In this document: positions 1-10,270 of the stretch, piece by piece
Layout: the number at the start of each line of letters is the position of its first letter
How positions within the stretch are numbered: position 1 is the first letter of the stretch
Position numbers and translations under genes: made by a program
The notes under the pieces: generated by a model
Databases searched by the model: none
The model's input: only the letters and a program-made list of their open reading frames with translations
Told to the model about the DNA's origin: nothing
Assembly: GCA_030180135.1 (NCBI GenBank)
Contig: CM058239.1
Location: 110,393,318 to 110,457,317 of the forward strand
DNA: 64,000 bases
Source: Orychophragmus violaceus
Taxonomy: Eukaryota > Streptophyta > Magnoliopsida > Brassicales > Brassicaceae
Direction of reading: 5' to 3'

Positions 1-243
1 CAACATCAGGCAATAAACATCATTTTCATCTGACGAATGCTTTTCCCAAGCATTGTGCAGAGTCCTGGCAGCATTGGCAAGAGGCCTCTCGGGGAGAGGA
101 TCTCGAAGGACGTAATCCTTCTTCTCCTGCTTGAGGACCAGCCTCAAGTTCCTTGACCATGTCAGGAAGTTCGTTCCAGTCAGCTTCTCCTTCTCGAGAA
201 CAGACCGGATCGAGAATGTGTTTTGAGTGCTTGTAGTAGTCAT
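1..243 (-). CDS. Copia gag, N-terminal fragment (runs off left edge)
   Basis: Reading frame from the ATG at 243-241 open to the edge (81 codons). It carries the N-terminal Copia gag pattern seen in the two other copies here: a short S/T-rich start, F-S-(I/L)-R-S-V-L-E, then LTGTNFLTWSRNL, a KQEKKDYVL-like stretch and LPERP. The product would be the capsid precursor that packages element RNA in the cytoplasm. The start is chosen because the homology begins about 10 residues after it, and because an acceptor-like TTTCAG ends 2 nt upstream (see findings). No lesion in the visible part. Confidence 0.85.
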   Translation of the reverse strand, partial: MTTTSTQNTFSIRSVLEKEKLTGTNFLTWSRNLRLVLKQEKKDYVLRDPLPERPLANAARTLHNAWEKHSSDENDVYCLML

Positions 244-786
244 ATCTGAAATATATAAATAAAAAGGTTATTAGTTATATGTTCAAAATGATTAATCTCG
301 TATTAAAGTATAATATGATTAATCACGCATTATATTCAATAACCTAAGTTACCCTCAATAGAATATAATGATTCCAAGATCCACATATAACTAAGATTAA
401 AGTGGGCCACTGGCCGTCACCCAACCTTAGCTTATATCGGTAAGCCCTATATCGGCTAATTATATCCGTGATATAACTCTTGGTTGTGAATCTGGGCCCG
501 AGGCCCAATCCACACTGATGTCTCAAGGCCCGGGACTCCCGATGGCCTAGTCAAGAAAACCGGACTATACAGTCATGTAATCATTAATGTCTGGGACTCC
601 CAATGACATTTATGAATCACAAACCGTCTTACCCACGCAAAAGCAGACATCCTCACACTGTAAGGCCATGAATGCAATTGAATGGGCTTTGACAGCTGAC
701 ATAGTCTGGACAAGACATCCAACGCTTGATATTATTTGAGGTTCGTAGGTTTATTAAAATTCATTCCCAAAATAGAAGATTACTAT

Positions 787-960
787 TTCGGGAAACTTTC
801 TATTTATGGAAACCTACTATTTTTGGAAACTTTCTAAAATTGGAAACTTTCTAAAACCGGAAACTTTCTAACTTTAGAAATTTCTTTAAAATCCAAAACC
901 CGCAAATTCAGAAAATTCTATTTAAAGAAACTTTCTAATTATAAAATTTCGGAAACTTTA
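787..960. repeat. short direct repeats GGAAACTTTCTA in the Copia-E0 leader
   Basis: At least five spaced copies of GGAAACTTTCTA or close variants inside the untranslated leader of Copia-E0. Not coding. They look like a locally amplified short motif. Confidence 0.7.
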
Positions 961-1461
961 ATTTAAAAACGACTTTATAATTTTATAAAATAGATTTTAA
1001 ATTAATCTGAAGAAAGACTCAATTAACTGGCCCAATTGTTTTAACTTCTTGGCCCGAGGCCCAAGAATTGGTCCATGTCCAAGACATGACCCAATTGTCC
1101 AATTAATTGACATAACCGGTCTGGTTCATTAAAACTGGTCTAACCAAGTTCTAATTACTACGATGACCACAATTGTCAACCGGTTATTTACTAAACCGGA
1201 ATCTCTCAATTTATTTGGTCCAACCAAATCAAATTAGAAATTCCCGGTTTAGGCACTAAATCCAATATTTCTTTCGACATTGGATTTCTTATCCCGGTTT
1301 AACCAGATTTAATAAAATTATTAAAATCTGTTTATTAAACCAGAATGATGATTTTAATAAAGTCTTAAACCGAACCAGCTAACCGAAATCGAACCGGCCC
1401 AATTACATCCAAAACCCTAACCGGTCGAGCAAGAGCCGTCCAGCCGCAAGCCGCATGCTCG

Positions 1462-1760
1462 ATCCGTGATCGAGACGCTCGGTTTGCCGGACGGGACGCT
1501 TGCGAGTGATCGGGACGGTATGGTTCAGCCGGGACGATCGCCGAGACGCTACGGGACAGTCGGGTCGAGAGATCGGGACGTCCGAGAGCTTGACGCGAGC
1601 CGGACGGTTAAAACCTCACGCGATCGGGACAGCATCCGGACGAGACGATCGGGACGACGAACGCGGGACGATACGCGATCCATGCGATCGGCTATCGCAC
1701 GATCCATGCGATCGGGACGCTTCACGGTCGACCGTCCGCCGTCCACCCGAGCTTCCTTTC
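1462..1760. repeat. GC-rich GATCGGGACG repeat cluster in the Copia-E0 leader
   Basis: Many imperfect copies of GATCGGGACG / CGGGACG / GCGATCG packed into about 300 bp. This is far more GC-rich than the surrounding leader and is open in several frames on both strands only because CGxxCG words lack stops. It lies just downstream of the primer-binding site of the element, where Copia-B and Copia-C carry clusters of a different CGATCG-core motif. Confidence 0.75.
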
Positions 1761-1945
1761 GGCCGATCACAAACCCGAATCATATAGCTCGGTTTTGTGA
1801 TCCAATCAATGTGTTTAGAGTTTAATTTAGTTTCTTAACTGTTTTATCTTATCAGTAATTGATTCAAAAACAATTCTAAACAGATTAAACAACCTAAACA
1901 TGAATCTAAAACAAGAAACCTAAGAACCAATGGCTCTGATACCAC

Positions 1946-2575
1946 TGTAGGATTGTTCGGTTGATCCTGATTCAATTCTCATATTGATATCAACCTAAAC
2001 ATGCATCAGATCTAGGTGTTCTTATTTAGAAACAATATGATCTCACCTTTTACCTGTTAGTTGCAGCGGAATTGATGAACAGGTCAGAGATCAGGGAGAT
2101 ACACCAAGGGATGAATCCTCCAGAGGCTCACACACGCAATCACCGGAAACTGGCTGCTAGACCACGAGGAGATGGGGCGCAGAAGAGAGAGAGAGGCGCG
2201 GCTGAGTGTTCTAGGGTTGGGGAGAAAAGACTTGGCTTTTAGTCATTAAAAGCCTTCTCTTTCCCTTTTGGGCTTTTGGGCCCAATCTGATTAAATCCCA
2301 TTTAATCAGACCCATTAATCTTTCTCTCTTAGTACGACAAATGCCTAGCACTTTTGTCGTATTTCTGCTATGCCGTTCCAACATTATTTCCTGCTAGCTT
2401 AAGCGTGTGACCCATATGGGATCATACAATAAAGGCAATAAGTCCAAGACTTATAGATCATGAGCGGACTCTAGCAAGCCATCATGACCCCCAGTATTGT
2501 ATGACTTATGTCTGATCACTGACATACTCTTACGTTATAGAGACAGTACAGAGATTGCTGGACACAATTCCAACA
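1946..2575 (-). repeat. 5' LTR of Copia-E0
   Basis: 630-bp LTR, minus orientation, starting TGTTGGAATTGTGTCC (2575 downward) and ending TACA at 1946. The initiator-Met primer-binding site follows after 1 nt at 1944-1931. No second copy is in the window, so the LTR is defined by the primer site and the TG/CA ends. A splice-donor-like ACAG|GTAAAAG lies at about 2053. Confidence 0.85.
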
Positions 2576-3224
2576 GGTTTAACCAATAAGGCGAGATGTT
2601 TTAATATTAATTCTCCATTTTAAATTTATCAACTACTATATATTAGGATCCTAAATCTCTCCTCAACGCTCTCTCTTCTCTCTACCCAAAAGTCGTGTTT
2701 TCACTGATTCTCGTTTCCGGCCAACGGTTCCGGCGATCTTGTTGGTTCCTTTGGCTGGTTTACTTTTGTTAGCCTTGTTATATAGTCTTCACGATTTCTG
2801 TTTTCTTTGTGTACCATATTAAACGGAATCGTGGTAGGTTTGTAATAACCCCGCTTCATCGTGCGCTCATAAAGTCGTTGGTTCTGAAGCCCGCTCGAGT
2901 TAAACGGGTCGGCTTTTGTTTCTATGTCCTTCAGAGTTTTTCCTTCTAAGGATTTCTCTGTCATCTAAGTGTATAGTTCTTGAATATGGATGTGGACATT
3001 TTTGCATACTTAGCTTTGAAACAAAGCGGTCAAGGAGAGCCCAAAGACACTGAAGAGAGGAGGTAAAGGTATGAAAAAGAGCAAGAGAAAAGATGAGTCG
3101 ATTTGACGGTGTCCCGTGTCTGGGTATTTGCTAAAGAGTACATGTGAGAGCGAAGCATAATATAGAAAGGGAAGGGCACCGAGAAACATTTTATATACTA
3201 GTTTTACAATTAAAAAGAAAGGGG
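2576..3224. other. intergenic stretch, possible promoter remnant
   Basis: No gene recognised. On the plus strand a TATA-like CTATATATTA (2636-2645) is followed about 20-40 bp later by a CT-rich tract (ctctctcttctctc), the usual look of a plant core promoter and 5' UTR, but no supported coding exon follows. An 87-codon frame on the minus strand (2964-2701) has no recognised homology and is not called. Confidence 0.3.
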
Positions 3225-3576
3225 AATTCGGCCTTTTAAATTCCCAACTTTGCAAGAATGACCAATTTAGACACCAACTTTTTGTGTGGCCACGAAAATA
3301 CCAGACAATTCATTGACTTCCGTTAAAAACACGAACTTTAGGTTAACTTGCCAAATTAACACGCTGTTTACCGATTTAACAGAATTTTTTAACGTCAGAT
3401 TAATGGCGTTAAAAAATTCTGTTAAATCGGTAAACGGCGTGTTAATTTGGCAAGTCAACCTAAAGTTCGAGTTTTTAACGAAAGTCAATGAATTGTTTGG
3501 TGTTTTCGTGGCCACACGAAAAATTGGTGTCTAAATTGGCCATTCTTGCAAAGTTGAGAATTTATATGGCCGAATT
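3225..3576. mobile_element. foldback MITE (352-bp near-perfect palindrome)
   Basis: The left half (AATTCGGCC ... about 3395) is repeated in inverted order by the right half (about 3396 ... GGCCGAATT), with roughly 90% or better arm identity and almost no spacer. The two strands therefore encode nearly the same 82-aa frame, which is a by-product. Long terminal inverted repeats without coding capacity suggest a non-autonomous DNA transposon, perhaps Mutator-like. I could not recognise a clean target-site duplication. Confidence 0.8.
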
Positions 3577-4960
3577 ATTAGACCTTCTGAATAAACCATA
3601 CATTATAAAATTAAATATTTTTTTAAGAAAACTACGATATTCTTAAAGTATCATGAAAAAAGTTTAAATTTTTTCATCATTACTACTGGTTGGTACTTTT
3701 TTTTTAAAGGGCTATTTACAATGGGGCTTATGTGTCATGTTTGAAAAAATAGTTTCAAGAGTTGAATTAATTTGATAGGTTGTAATGGGTGTTGAATGTT
3801 GAAAATGATGACATGGCTTCAACATGTAACATGTGTTGAATTAATTCAACACCCATGAAAGCATATGGTGGGGTCTCTTTCTTTCTTTTTGTTTTCTTTT
3901 TATTATTTAACTATGTGACACATGTACAATAACTATTGGATACTCACATTCCATACTTTATTTTTCTATCTAAATTCTTTAACATCATTTATTTAATAAT
4001 AATTATAATTATATATATATATAATTTTTATATTAAAATTTATAACTTTTCATGTTCTATAAATAGAAACTTGTCTCATTTTCTTTGGACACAACAAAAA
4101 AAATTCGTTTTTTATTATACTCTTTCAAATAATTTTCATTGGTGCCATATGTATGTTCATTGATACAATATGTACGTTTATATACAACATACATACGTTC
4201 ATATAAATTTTTGTATTGTATTTTTCAGTTTTTTATCAAAATCTGTGTTTTGTTTTTCTTTACTTCTCATCTTTATTACATATTTTTAATAATATAAAAA
4301 TAAAATATAAAAGAAAACATTATTTTAAATAATTATTCATTCTTATTATTTTAATTTAGTGTTAATTAATAAGTATTAATATAATAAATATCCATAAAAT
4401 ATAAAAATATAAAGAAAAATAAAATTAGTGGGGTAGGGAGTGTTGAATAAATAATACCATTGTAGATGATATAAATGAAATAGTGTTAAATTATGATGTG
4501 GAAAAAGAGAAATTGATGTGGAAGAAAGATAAGATGATGTGGAGTGTAAAATGGGGTGTTGAATAAATTTGCCATTTTAGCCTAACTACTGTTTGGTGCA
4601 TTGGAAGTTTTTTGAGTTTTGGTGACATTTTTAATAAAATAACACATTTATTAATTTGTTTATGAGCAAGTTAACAAATCCGGTTTTGTTCAATCAATAG
4701 AAGTTTGATGACAAAAAGCCCTGTTAATGAGTAAATTTTATTTTCGTTTTTTGTCAACACAAATTTTATAAGAACTCAAAATTTAATTTTATCTTTCCTG
4801 AATAGATGATACAAATTTTTCTTTTCTTTTCTTTTCTTTTTTCACTAGCCTGTATCCACCACTACCTATTTTTTATTTACATCCATCAAACAGAATACTA
4901 ATAAGATTACTAAAAATAAAGATATATTACCATCTCAAGAGAGAAAAAAAAAGAACTGTC
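3577..4960. other. AT-rich intergenic DNA, possible MITE at about 3705-4590
   Basis: No gene seen. Words around GTTGAAT(T/A)AATT and GGGTGTTGAAT recur near 3760-3860 and 4440-4570, and the segment is bounded by GGCTATTTACAATGG and CCATTTTAGCC. This would suit an old non-autonomous DNA element, but the terminal repeats are too diverged to be sure. The rest is low-complexity A/T. Confidence 0.3.
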
Positions 4961-5476
4961 CTAAAATGATTCAGCAAGAAGTTCAGAAACTTCACTAGAT
5001 TCAGACCAAAGCTTTTGATTCAACGCCATTTGAAGATCATCAGGTATACACTGCGTACGACAGAGTGGACACGTCATCTGATTATAATCCATCATCCAAC
5101 GGTCCAAACATCTTTTATGGAATATATGCCTGCAATTCGTCAGCCGTCGGATCTCATCGTCGTTTTCGAAATCGTAGAGACACACTGCACAACATTCGGA
5201 TTCAGGTCGGTTTAGATCCGAGAATCTGACAACGGGCAAGATCTCTCCGGCTAGCATCGCTGCTGAATACAAGTTAGAGTCTTGGTTGCTGGAGGTTGTG
5301 GAGTTTGGTGGTGGCTCGGGCCATGAAGATGAAACCGGGTCTGGTTCTAAGAAATCGGGTAGACCAATGAACCAGAAAAGTGTGGATATTAGTTTTCTTA
5401 TCAGACCTAAGAAAGAGAGTACATGAAGGAAGATTTTTGGGAGAAGGAGCTCGGAGTAGCCCACCGGAAAACCCAT
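4961..5476 (-). CDS. RING-H2 zinc-finger protein, BRH1-like E3 ubiquitin ligase
   Basis: 171-aa single-exon gene. Residues about 8-40 are hydrophobic (probable membrane anchor), 44-66 are Pro/Ser-rich, and a RING-H2 domain spans 96-139: C96-x2-C99, C115-x-H117, H120-x2-C123, C136-x2-C139, with W127 at the E2-contact position. Length, the MGFPVGYSELLLPK start and the CLYDFE...RHIFHKRCLDRWM core match the small Arabidopsis family of BRH1 and its paralogues (from memory, the AT1G63840/AT5G41400 type). The expected role is E2-dependent ubiquitin transfer; BRH1 itself is repressed by brassinosteroid and induced by chitin. The family members are short and usually intronless, as here. A TATA box lies about 110 bp upstream and a Stowaway MITE directly beyond it. 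No lesions: the only intact non-transposon gene in the window. Confidence 0.93.
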   Translation of the reverse strand: MGFPVGYSELLLPKIFLHVLSFLGLIRKLISTLFWFIGLPDFLEPDPVSSSWPEPPPNSTTSSNQDSNLYSAAMLAGEILPVVRFSDLNRPESECCAVCLYDFENDDEIRRLTNCRHIFHKRCLDRWMMDYNQMTCPLCRTQCIPDDLQMALNQKLWSESSEVSELLAESF

Positions 5477-5580
5477 TGACTCGCTGTTAGAGAGAGAAAC
5501 TGTAACAAAGAGAGAGAAGAGAAAGAAGAGAGGAGAGAGAGAGAGTTTTGGATTGGGATGAAAAGATGGAGAGGGTGGGA

Positions 5581-5592
5581 TTTATATATAGT
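5581..5592 (-). promoter_or_regulatory. TATA box of the RING-H2 gene
   Basis: On the minus strand CTATATATAAAT lies 105-116 bp upstream of the ATG at 5476. The tract between (5477-5560) is CT-rich on the sense strand, typical of a plant 5' UTR. The Stowaway MITE begins only 17 bp upstream of it. Confidence 0.7.
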
Positions 5593-5608
5593 TGGGTGTG
5601 TATATGTA

Positions 5609-5876
5609 CTCCCTCCGTTTCACAAAGATACAATTTTTAGAGTTTTCACATATATTAAGAAAACAATTAATACTTAATCATAAATGCATCGATTTTTGTT
5701 ACTCTACAGTTTCCAATATCTCTAAACCAATAGTAATTTAATAAATTTAATTAATCTTCTTAAAATTTTCAAAATATCATCATTAATTAATAAAGTGTGC
5801 ATAGAAAAGCTAAAAAATATATCTTTGTGAAACAAATTTTTTTTCTAAAACATGCATCTTTGTGAAACGGAGGGAG
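5609..5876. mobile_element. Stowaway-like (Tc1/mariner) MITE
   Basis: 268 bp, with terminal inverted repeats CTCCCTCCGTTTCACAAAGA and the inverse ATCTTTGTGAAACGGAGGGAG, flanked by TA (5607-5608 and 5877-5878). This is the diagnostic Stowaway ending and dinucleotide target. The interior is AT-rich and non-coding. It occupies the proximal promoter of the RING-H2 gene. Confidence 0.92.
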
Positions 5877-7372
5877 TATAATGTTAGATGTAATTAATTA
5901 TTGATTTTTAATTTAATAATCGATAATGTGTTTTTATATGCCGTGTTTTTCTTTCGTATGTAATTATTTTGCTTGATGAAGGATATAGCGAGGAATGTGG
6001 TGATGATGTTTCTTTAGGTTATATAATATATATAGACTAATGGACTTGTTCCTATATAAAAATTATATTTCTTATGCCAGATTATTATAAAAGTTTCGTA
6101 ATAATGTGCATGTATTTTTGAAAGCATTAGGTTTAACTTCCCAGTTACATTGGATTTTTATGTTTACTGAAATGTCAATTGCATCTTCACCTCCACTCTA
6201 TTTTTTATTCTAAACTTTATTATAATGTAAATTTTGCTTTATACCCATTTTATTTTTTATTATAAAATAGTGTAAACCTATTTTTACTTTATATTTGAAG
6301 TAAACTTATTTCTCATTTAATTTTAGTTTAAAACTTTTTATTTGTATATTAATTCTTTAATTTTTAAATTCTTTTTTATTTATATATATAAAATAAATAT
6401 TTATAATAATAATTTATATCTAAATTTTACCTTTTATTTATTAAAAGATTATTTAACTTTTAAACTCTATATTATAATAAACTTTCAAAAACTTTATGTA
6501 TAATTTAAAATTTTAGTTAATTAATAATTTGTAAAAAATAAAATAATGATGATATTTAAACTAAAATCTACTATGGTTTACTATATATCATATATTGTTT
6601 TTATTTTATTTTATAAATGTTTAATTTAAATAATATTACAATTTGTTGTAAGTTTTGCAAAGAATAAAATAAATAAGTTTAAATTATAAATTTATAGGTA
6701 AAATGTATTAGTAATAAAAGTAAAAATAAAATATATTTAGAATGTTCTATTTTTAGAATGAAAAATAGAGTGATACACTGAATTCAGTTTTGTTTTAGAA
6801 TTATTCTATTTTAAAATTACTTTATTTTAGAATAAAAAATAGAATTTTACATTGAAAATGGTCTTACGGTTCGATTAATTATATGTTACATTGACATATA
6901 CATTATACATATGATATATATATCAAAATCGTTAAAATATATCTTTCGAAAAAGAAAAGGATAACACAAGTGTTCATGCAAAATATATGAATATCAGAAA
7001 CAAAAAGTAGAATGGAGTAATCTTCTAGCACCCATGAATATATACATAATGAATATCACGAAACAAAGATTAATACAATTCTGTTTAAAAAAAATGTATA
7101 ACAGAATTTCATTGTTTTAGTCTTCACTCCACTCCAAGAATTGATCTTTGCTTAGAACCCAAACTAATGAGATTCGTGATAAAGTTAATCCTTATATATA
7201 CAAATTAGCTTATATATGTTAAATATTAAACCTAAAAATGATGGAACGTGCAAAACAAAAAGTGAGAGATCATAAATGACTATTTGATGATAACCAAGAT
7301 AATATTACGTACTGAAATTGACCTATTCGTCTAGTGGTTTTCATTAAAGGATAATATAATGTGTTTTAAGGG
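5877..7372. other. AT-rich intergenic DNA, possible old MITE at about 6150-6866
   Basis: No gene seen. CACTCTATTTTTTATTCTAAA-like words occur near 6193-6215 and, inverted, near 6745-6840, with ACATTG(G/A)A-type ends, which hints at a diverged non-autonomous element of about 700 bp. The remainder is simple A/T-rich sequence. Confidence 0.3.
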
Positions 7373-7490
7373 TTTTTTTTTTTTTTTGCATAACAAAAAG
7401 GATAGAGATATCCTGAGGATCGAACTTGAACATATGCACCACACATATTGCCAATACTAACATAAATTCCTAATGATGGTAGAGTTTTTA
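7373..7490 (-). mobile_element. SINE-like tRNA-derived retroposon relic
   Basis: Read on the minus strand: a B-box match GTTCGATCC (7426-7418), a short body, and a 15-nt A tail (T run at 7373-7387). A TGGCNNANNNG-like A box is only approximate at about 7450. The 5' limit and duplication are not clear. Confidence 0.4.
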
Positions 7491-7917
7491 TACAAAACAA
7501 GAATGACATTCCCATGAAATATAGTTGAAGTCACAATCTAGAAGTGGACTGTTTTAAGAGTTTTCATAAAGTATGATACTGTATCTATTTTTAATATAAA
7601 TTAAAATTTAGTAACTATTTTCAACAACCATAATTGGTATTAGAAATTTTGCTATATACATGCATACCATCTTACTTGAATTAAAAAAACGAAAATACAC
7701 AAGTACAGTATATTTTATAAACTAAATTATGATATTTTATTAATTTAAAAAATATTTATTTATCGCAAAATTAATTGCATCAAAAACTCAATTTGAAACA
7801 GAAATATCCAATTAGCTTATTGAAGTATTAATTTATAGAAGTATACATTGTTTAAATATTACAAAATTTTGTATGTGTTAGGACAAATGCACATGATGGT
7901 TAATATAAAAAACTATT

Positions 7918-8056
7918 TAAAAGATCTGGAGAAGAATTCTCTTATTTCTCTCAAAATGTTACAATGGTGGCTGCCTCTGTCATATATAATATTAATGTTA
8001 AAACCTAATATGTATCATGGGCCCTACACACATATTTAGCCCAATATAGCCCAATA
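7918..8056 (-). repeat. 3' LTR of Copia-A
   Basis: 139 bp, ending on the polypurine tract CTTGAGGGAGG (minus, 8067-8057). Pairs with 35048-35186 at about 92% identity by eye. Confidence 0.88.
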
Positions 8057-8062
8057 CCTCCC

Positions 8063-8936
8063 TCAAGTTGGAGCATGGAGATTCCGAATGCTCAACTTGG
8101 ACAAAATGGCTTGAAAAGGTCGTCCTCCAAGTGCTTTAGTGAAGATGTCAGCTAGCTGTTCAGTCGTAGAAACATGCTTTGTCTGAACAATCCCAGCTTG
8201 TATGTCGTCTATGATGAAATAACAATCTAACTCCACATGTTTCGTACGCTCATGAAACACAGGATTAGCAGCTATATGAAGCGCATATTGACTATCGCAG
8301 TACAAGTCCATTGCACCAGAGTGTGCAATACCCATCGTGACCAACAAGCTCTTTATCCACTTCAATTTCTTCAATGCCATAACCATGGATCTATACTCTG
8401 CTTCTGCTGAAGAACATGATACCACATCTTGCTTCTTTGACTTCCACGACACATGAGAATTCCCTAACCGTATCAACCAACCTGTCAAAGATCTCCTCGT
8501 GATTGGACATCCAGCCCAATCTGAATCACACCAACCTGTAAGGTGAAAATTATAGTTAGCTTTCAATAGAATTCCCATGCCCGGACATCTTTTCAAGTAA
8601 CGCACAACCCGCAATGCAGCCATCCAATGATCTTCTCTTGGTTTGTTCATAAACTGAGACAAGATATGAACCGAGTAAGCCAAGTCTGGTCTAGTCGCAG
8701 CCAGATAAATAATCTTCCAACAAGCCGTCGATACTTTTCCGGATCATCAAGTATCTTTTCTTCGATTTCGCCAATTGATGGTTTGGTTCCATCGGAAACT
8801 CAACCGGCTTACCACCAAGCAAACCAACATCAGCAATAATATCAAGAGTATACTTTCTCTGTGATAAATAGATATCTTCCTTATTTCTTGCAACTTCTAA
8901 GCCAAGACAGTACTTCAATCTCTCTAAATCCTTCAT
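8063..8936 (-). pseudogene. Copia-A RT C-terminus and RNase H (3' pol fragment)
   Basis: Two blocks separated by a stop and frameshift near 8684-8700. The upstream block (8936-8700) is the end of the reverse transcriptase with LKYCLGLEVA and an (I/Y)LSQRKY-like motif. The downstream 206-aa block (8683-8063) is Copia RNase H, with GWCDSDWAG, SWKSKKQ..SSAEAEYRS, DLYCDSQYA and the terminal TKHVELD...QLADIFTKAL motifs that close Copia pol. The upstream part continues at 16577-16344 on the far side of Copia-B. Non-functional. Confidence 0.9.
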
Positions 8937-8941
8937 ATGGA

Positions 8942-9577
8942 TGTTGGGATAGTGTCCTGAAATCACACTTGTACTCACTCCTGATGATAGTTGTGTGTCG
9001 AGATCAGACATTCGTATAATACTGGGCAGTTGCAATGTTTTCCTAGAAACCTCTTGCAATCTGTAAATTGTAGACTTACTGCCAGTATTATATGATCCTA
9101 TAGGGTCACACACCTAAGCAAACTGGAAGCTACGACATGGGAATGATCATTATGGTAATGATCATAATAATGTGTATTGGATACACTTTATAATCGATAT
9201 AATGGTGTTGTGTCGATCGACACAGCTTGTGTGTCGGTCGACACAGTTCGGGTTTTCGGAAAGGCTTTCCGAATTAAGACTAAATTAAGTCTGGCCGTTA
9301 AGCATATTTAGGTCGAATAAAACTCGATAATTTCGACCTAAACCGGGAGCCGTCTTTTCTTGATAGAAAGAGTAGAAATACCAGAGAGATTCGATTCCCA
9401 TTCATCCGGCACTAGCATCCCGTTTCCAGCTTGTGTGCGTGTGTATCTGGTAGAGGCAAGGCACCTGCGTTGCTCCACTGATCTCGTTCACCATTGTCAT
9501 TCCGCTGTCAGTTCAAAGGTAAGAACGAGGTTGGTTTTATTCAATATATCAAACCCTAGATCCTAGGAGATCCAACA
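8942..9577 (+). repeat. 5' LTR of Copia-B
   Basis: 636 bp, TG...CA ends. Contains a palindrome pair (TGTGTCGATCGACACA / TGTGTCGGTCGACACA, about 9209-9248) and a consensus-like splice donor AAAG|GTAAGAA with the junction at 9518/9519. Both are also in the 3' LTR. Confidence 0.95.
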
Positions 9578-9724
9578 GTGGTATCAGAGCGTGTATTGAA
9601 TCTGATGCAATTAATTCGAAAACTGGGTTTGTTGAATTGTTTATTGCATGCCAAAATCGTGTTTTCTCTTGTTAGTCTCGGATTATTTGCCTGTTGAAAA
9701 ACGATGAAACTGTTGAAATCGCAC

Positions 9725-10270
9725 TGTGTCGATCGACACAAAGCGTGTGTCGGTCGACACGCCACGAAATAACGCGTTAAATATTTTGGGTTTGCCGCAT
9801 AGTGTCGATCGATACAAAGCGTGTGTCGGTCGACACAGAGCGAAAACTCGCGTAAAATATTTAGGGTTTGTCGCAGAGTATCGATCGACACAAAGCGTGT
9901 GTCGGTCGATACAAAGCGAAAACTCGCAAAATAATTTTAGGGTTTCGATCTGAGATCGAGTACCCGTATTCCTGCTGTGTCGATCGATACACTGGGTGTG
10001 TCGGTCGACACAGGCAATGCGATTAGATAGATCGGTTCGATTGGATTGAACCGGTTATCTCGCTCGGTTAATTTTAATTAACCAATTGGTTCTGGTTTGG
10101 TAATGTCGATCGACACACAGTGTGTAACGATCGACATGGACCATTAAACCGAACCGGTTCAATTGGATTGAATCGGTTATGTAAATTCGATCAGGTTTGA
10201 CCGGTTATCGAAGAACGGTTTAAGTCTGGTTGCGTGGACCGATGCCAATGGTTGGCGTCGATCGACACGA
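9725..10270 (+). repeat. palindrome-pair modules in the Copia-B leader
   Basis: Five dyad pairs plus a single dyad. The first three pairs (starting 9727, 9803, 9879) recur at a 76-bp period: first arm T(G/A)TCGATCGA(C/T)ACA, 4-nt spacer AAGC, second arm GTGTGTCGGTCGA(C/T)AC, then GCGAAAACTCGC. Further pairs lie at about 9974 and 10103, and a single dyad at about 10255. The sense strand keeps CGATCG in arm 1 and CGGTCG in arm 2. Between the later copies, (A)ACCGGTTCAATTGGATTGAA palindromic words also recur. All of this lies inside the putative leader intron. Confidence 0.85.

Larger units (their letters stand above)
1..2575 (-). mobile_element. Copia-E0: 5' part of a Ty1/Copia LTR retrotransposon
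   Basis: Minus-strand Copia element whose 3' part lies beyond the left edge. Visible in element order: 5' LTR (2575-1946), a primer-binding site complementary to initiator tRNA-Met (1944-1931), an unusually long leader of about 1.7 kb (1930-244) and the start of gag (243-1). The LTR has TGTTGG...CTACA ends. Its gag resembles those of Copia-B and Copia-C further right, so the three look like sister families. The outer target-site duplication cannot be checked because one end is missing. Superfamily assignment is firm; the family name is unknown. Confidence 0.88.

Noticed and set aside
1466..1825. 119-codon plus-strand frame rich in Arg/Asp, plus overlapping frames on both strands
   Set aside because: Open only because the GATCGGGACG repeats contain no stop words; lies in the untranslated leader of Copia-E0.
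2701..2964. 87-codon minus-strand frame
   Set aside because: No recognised homology, no promoter on that strand, and a TATA-plus-CT tract points the other way. Left uncalled rather than excluded.
3267..3534. Two 82-codon frames on opposite strands with nearly identical products
   Set aside because: Consequence of the MITE palindrome, not genes.
9725..10270. Regularly spaced palindromic repeats resembling a CRISPR array
   Set aside because: Repeats are palindrome pairs inside a plant retrotransposon leader; spacers are themselves repeated and no cas-like genes exist.
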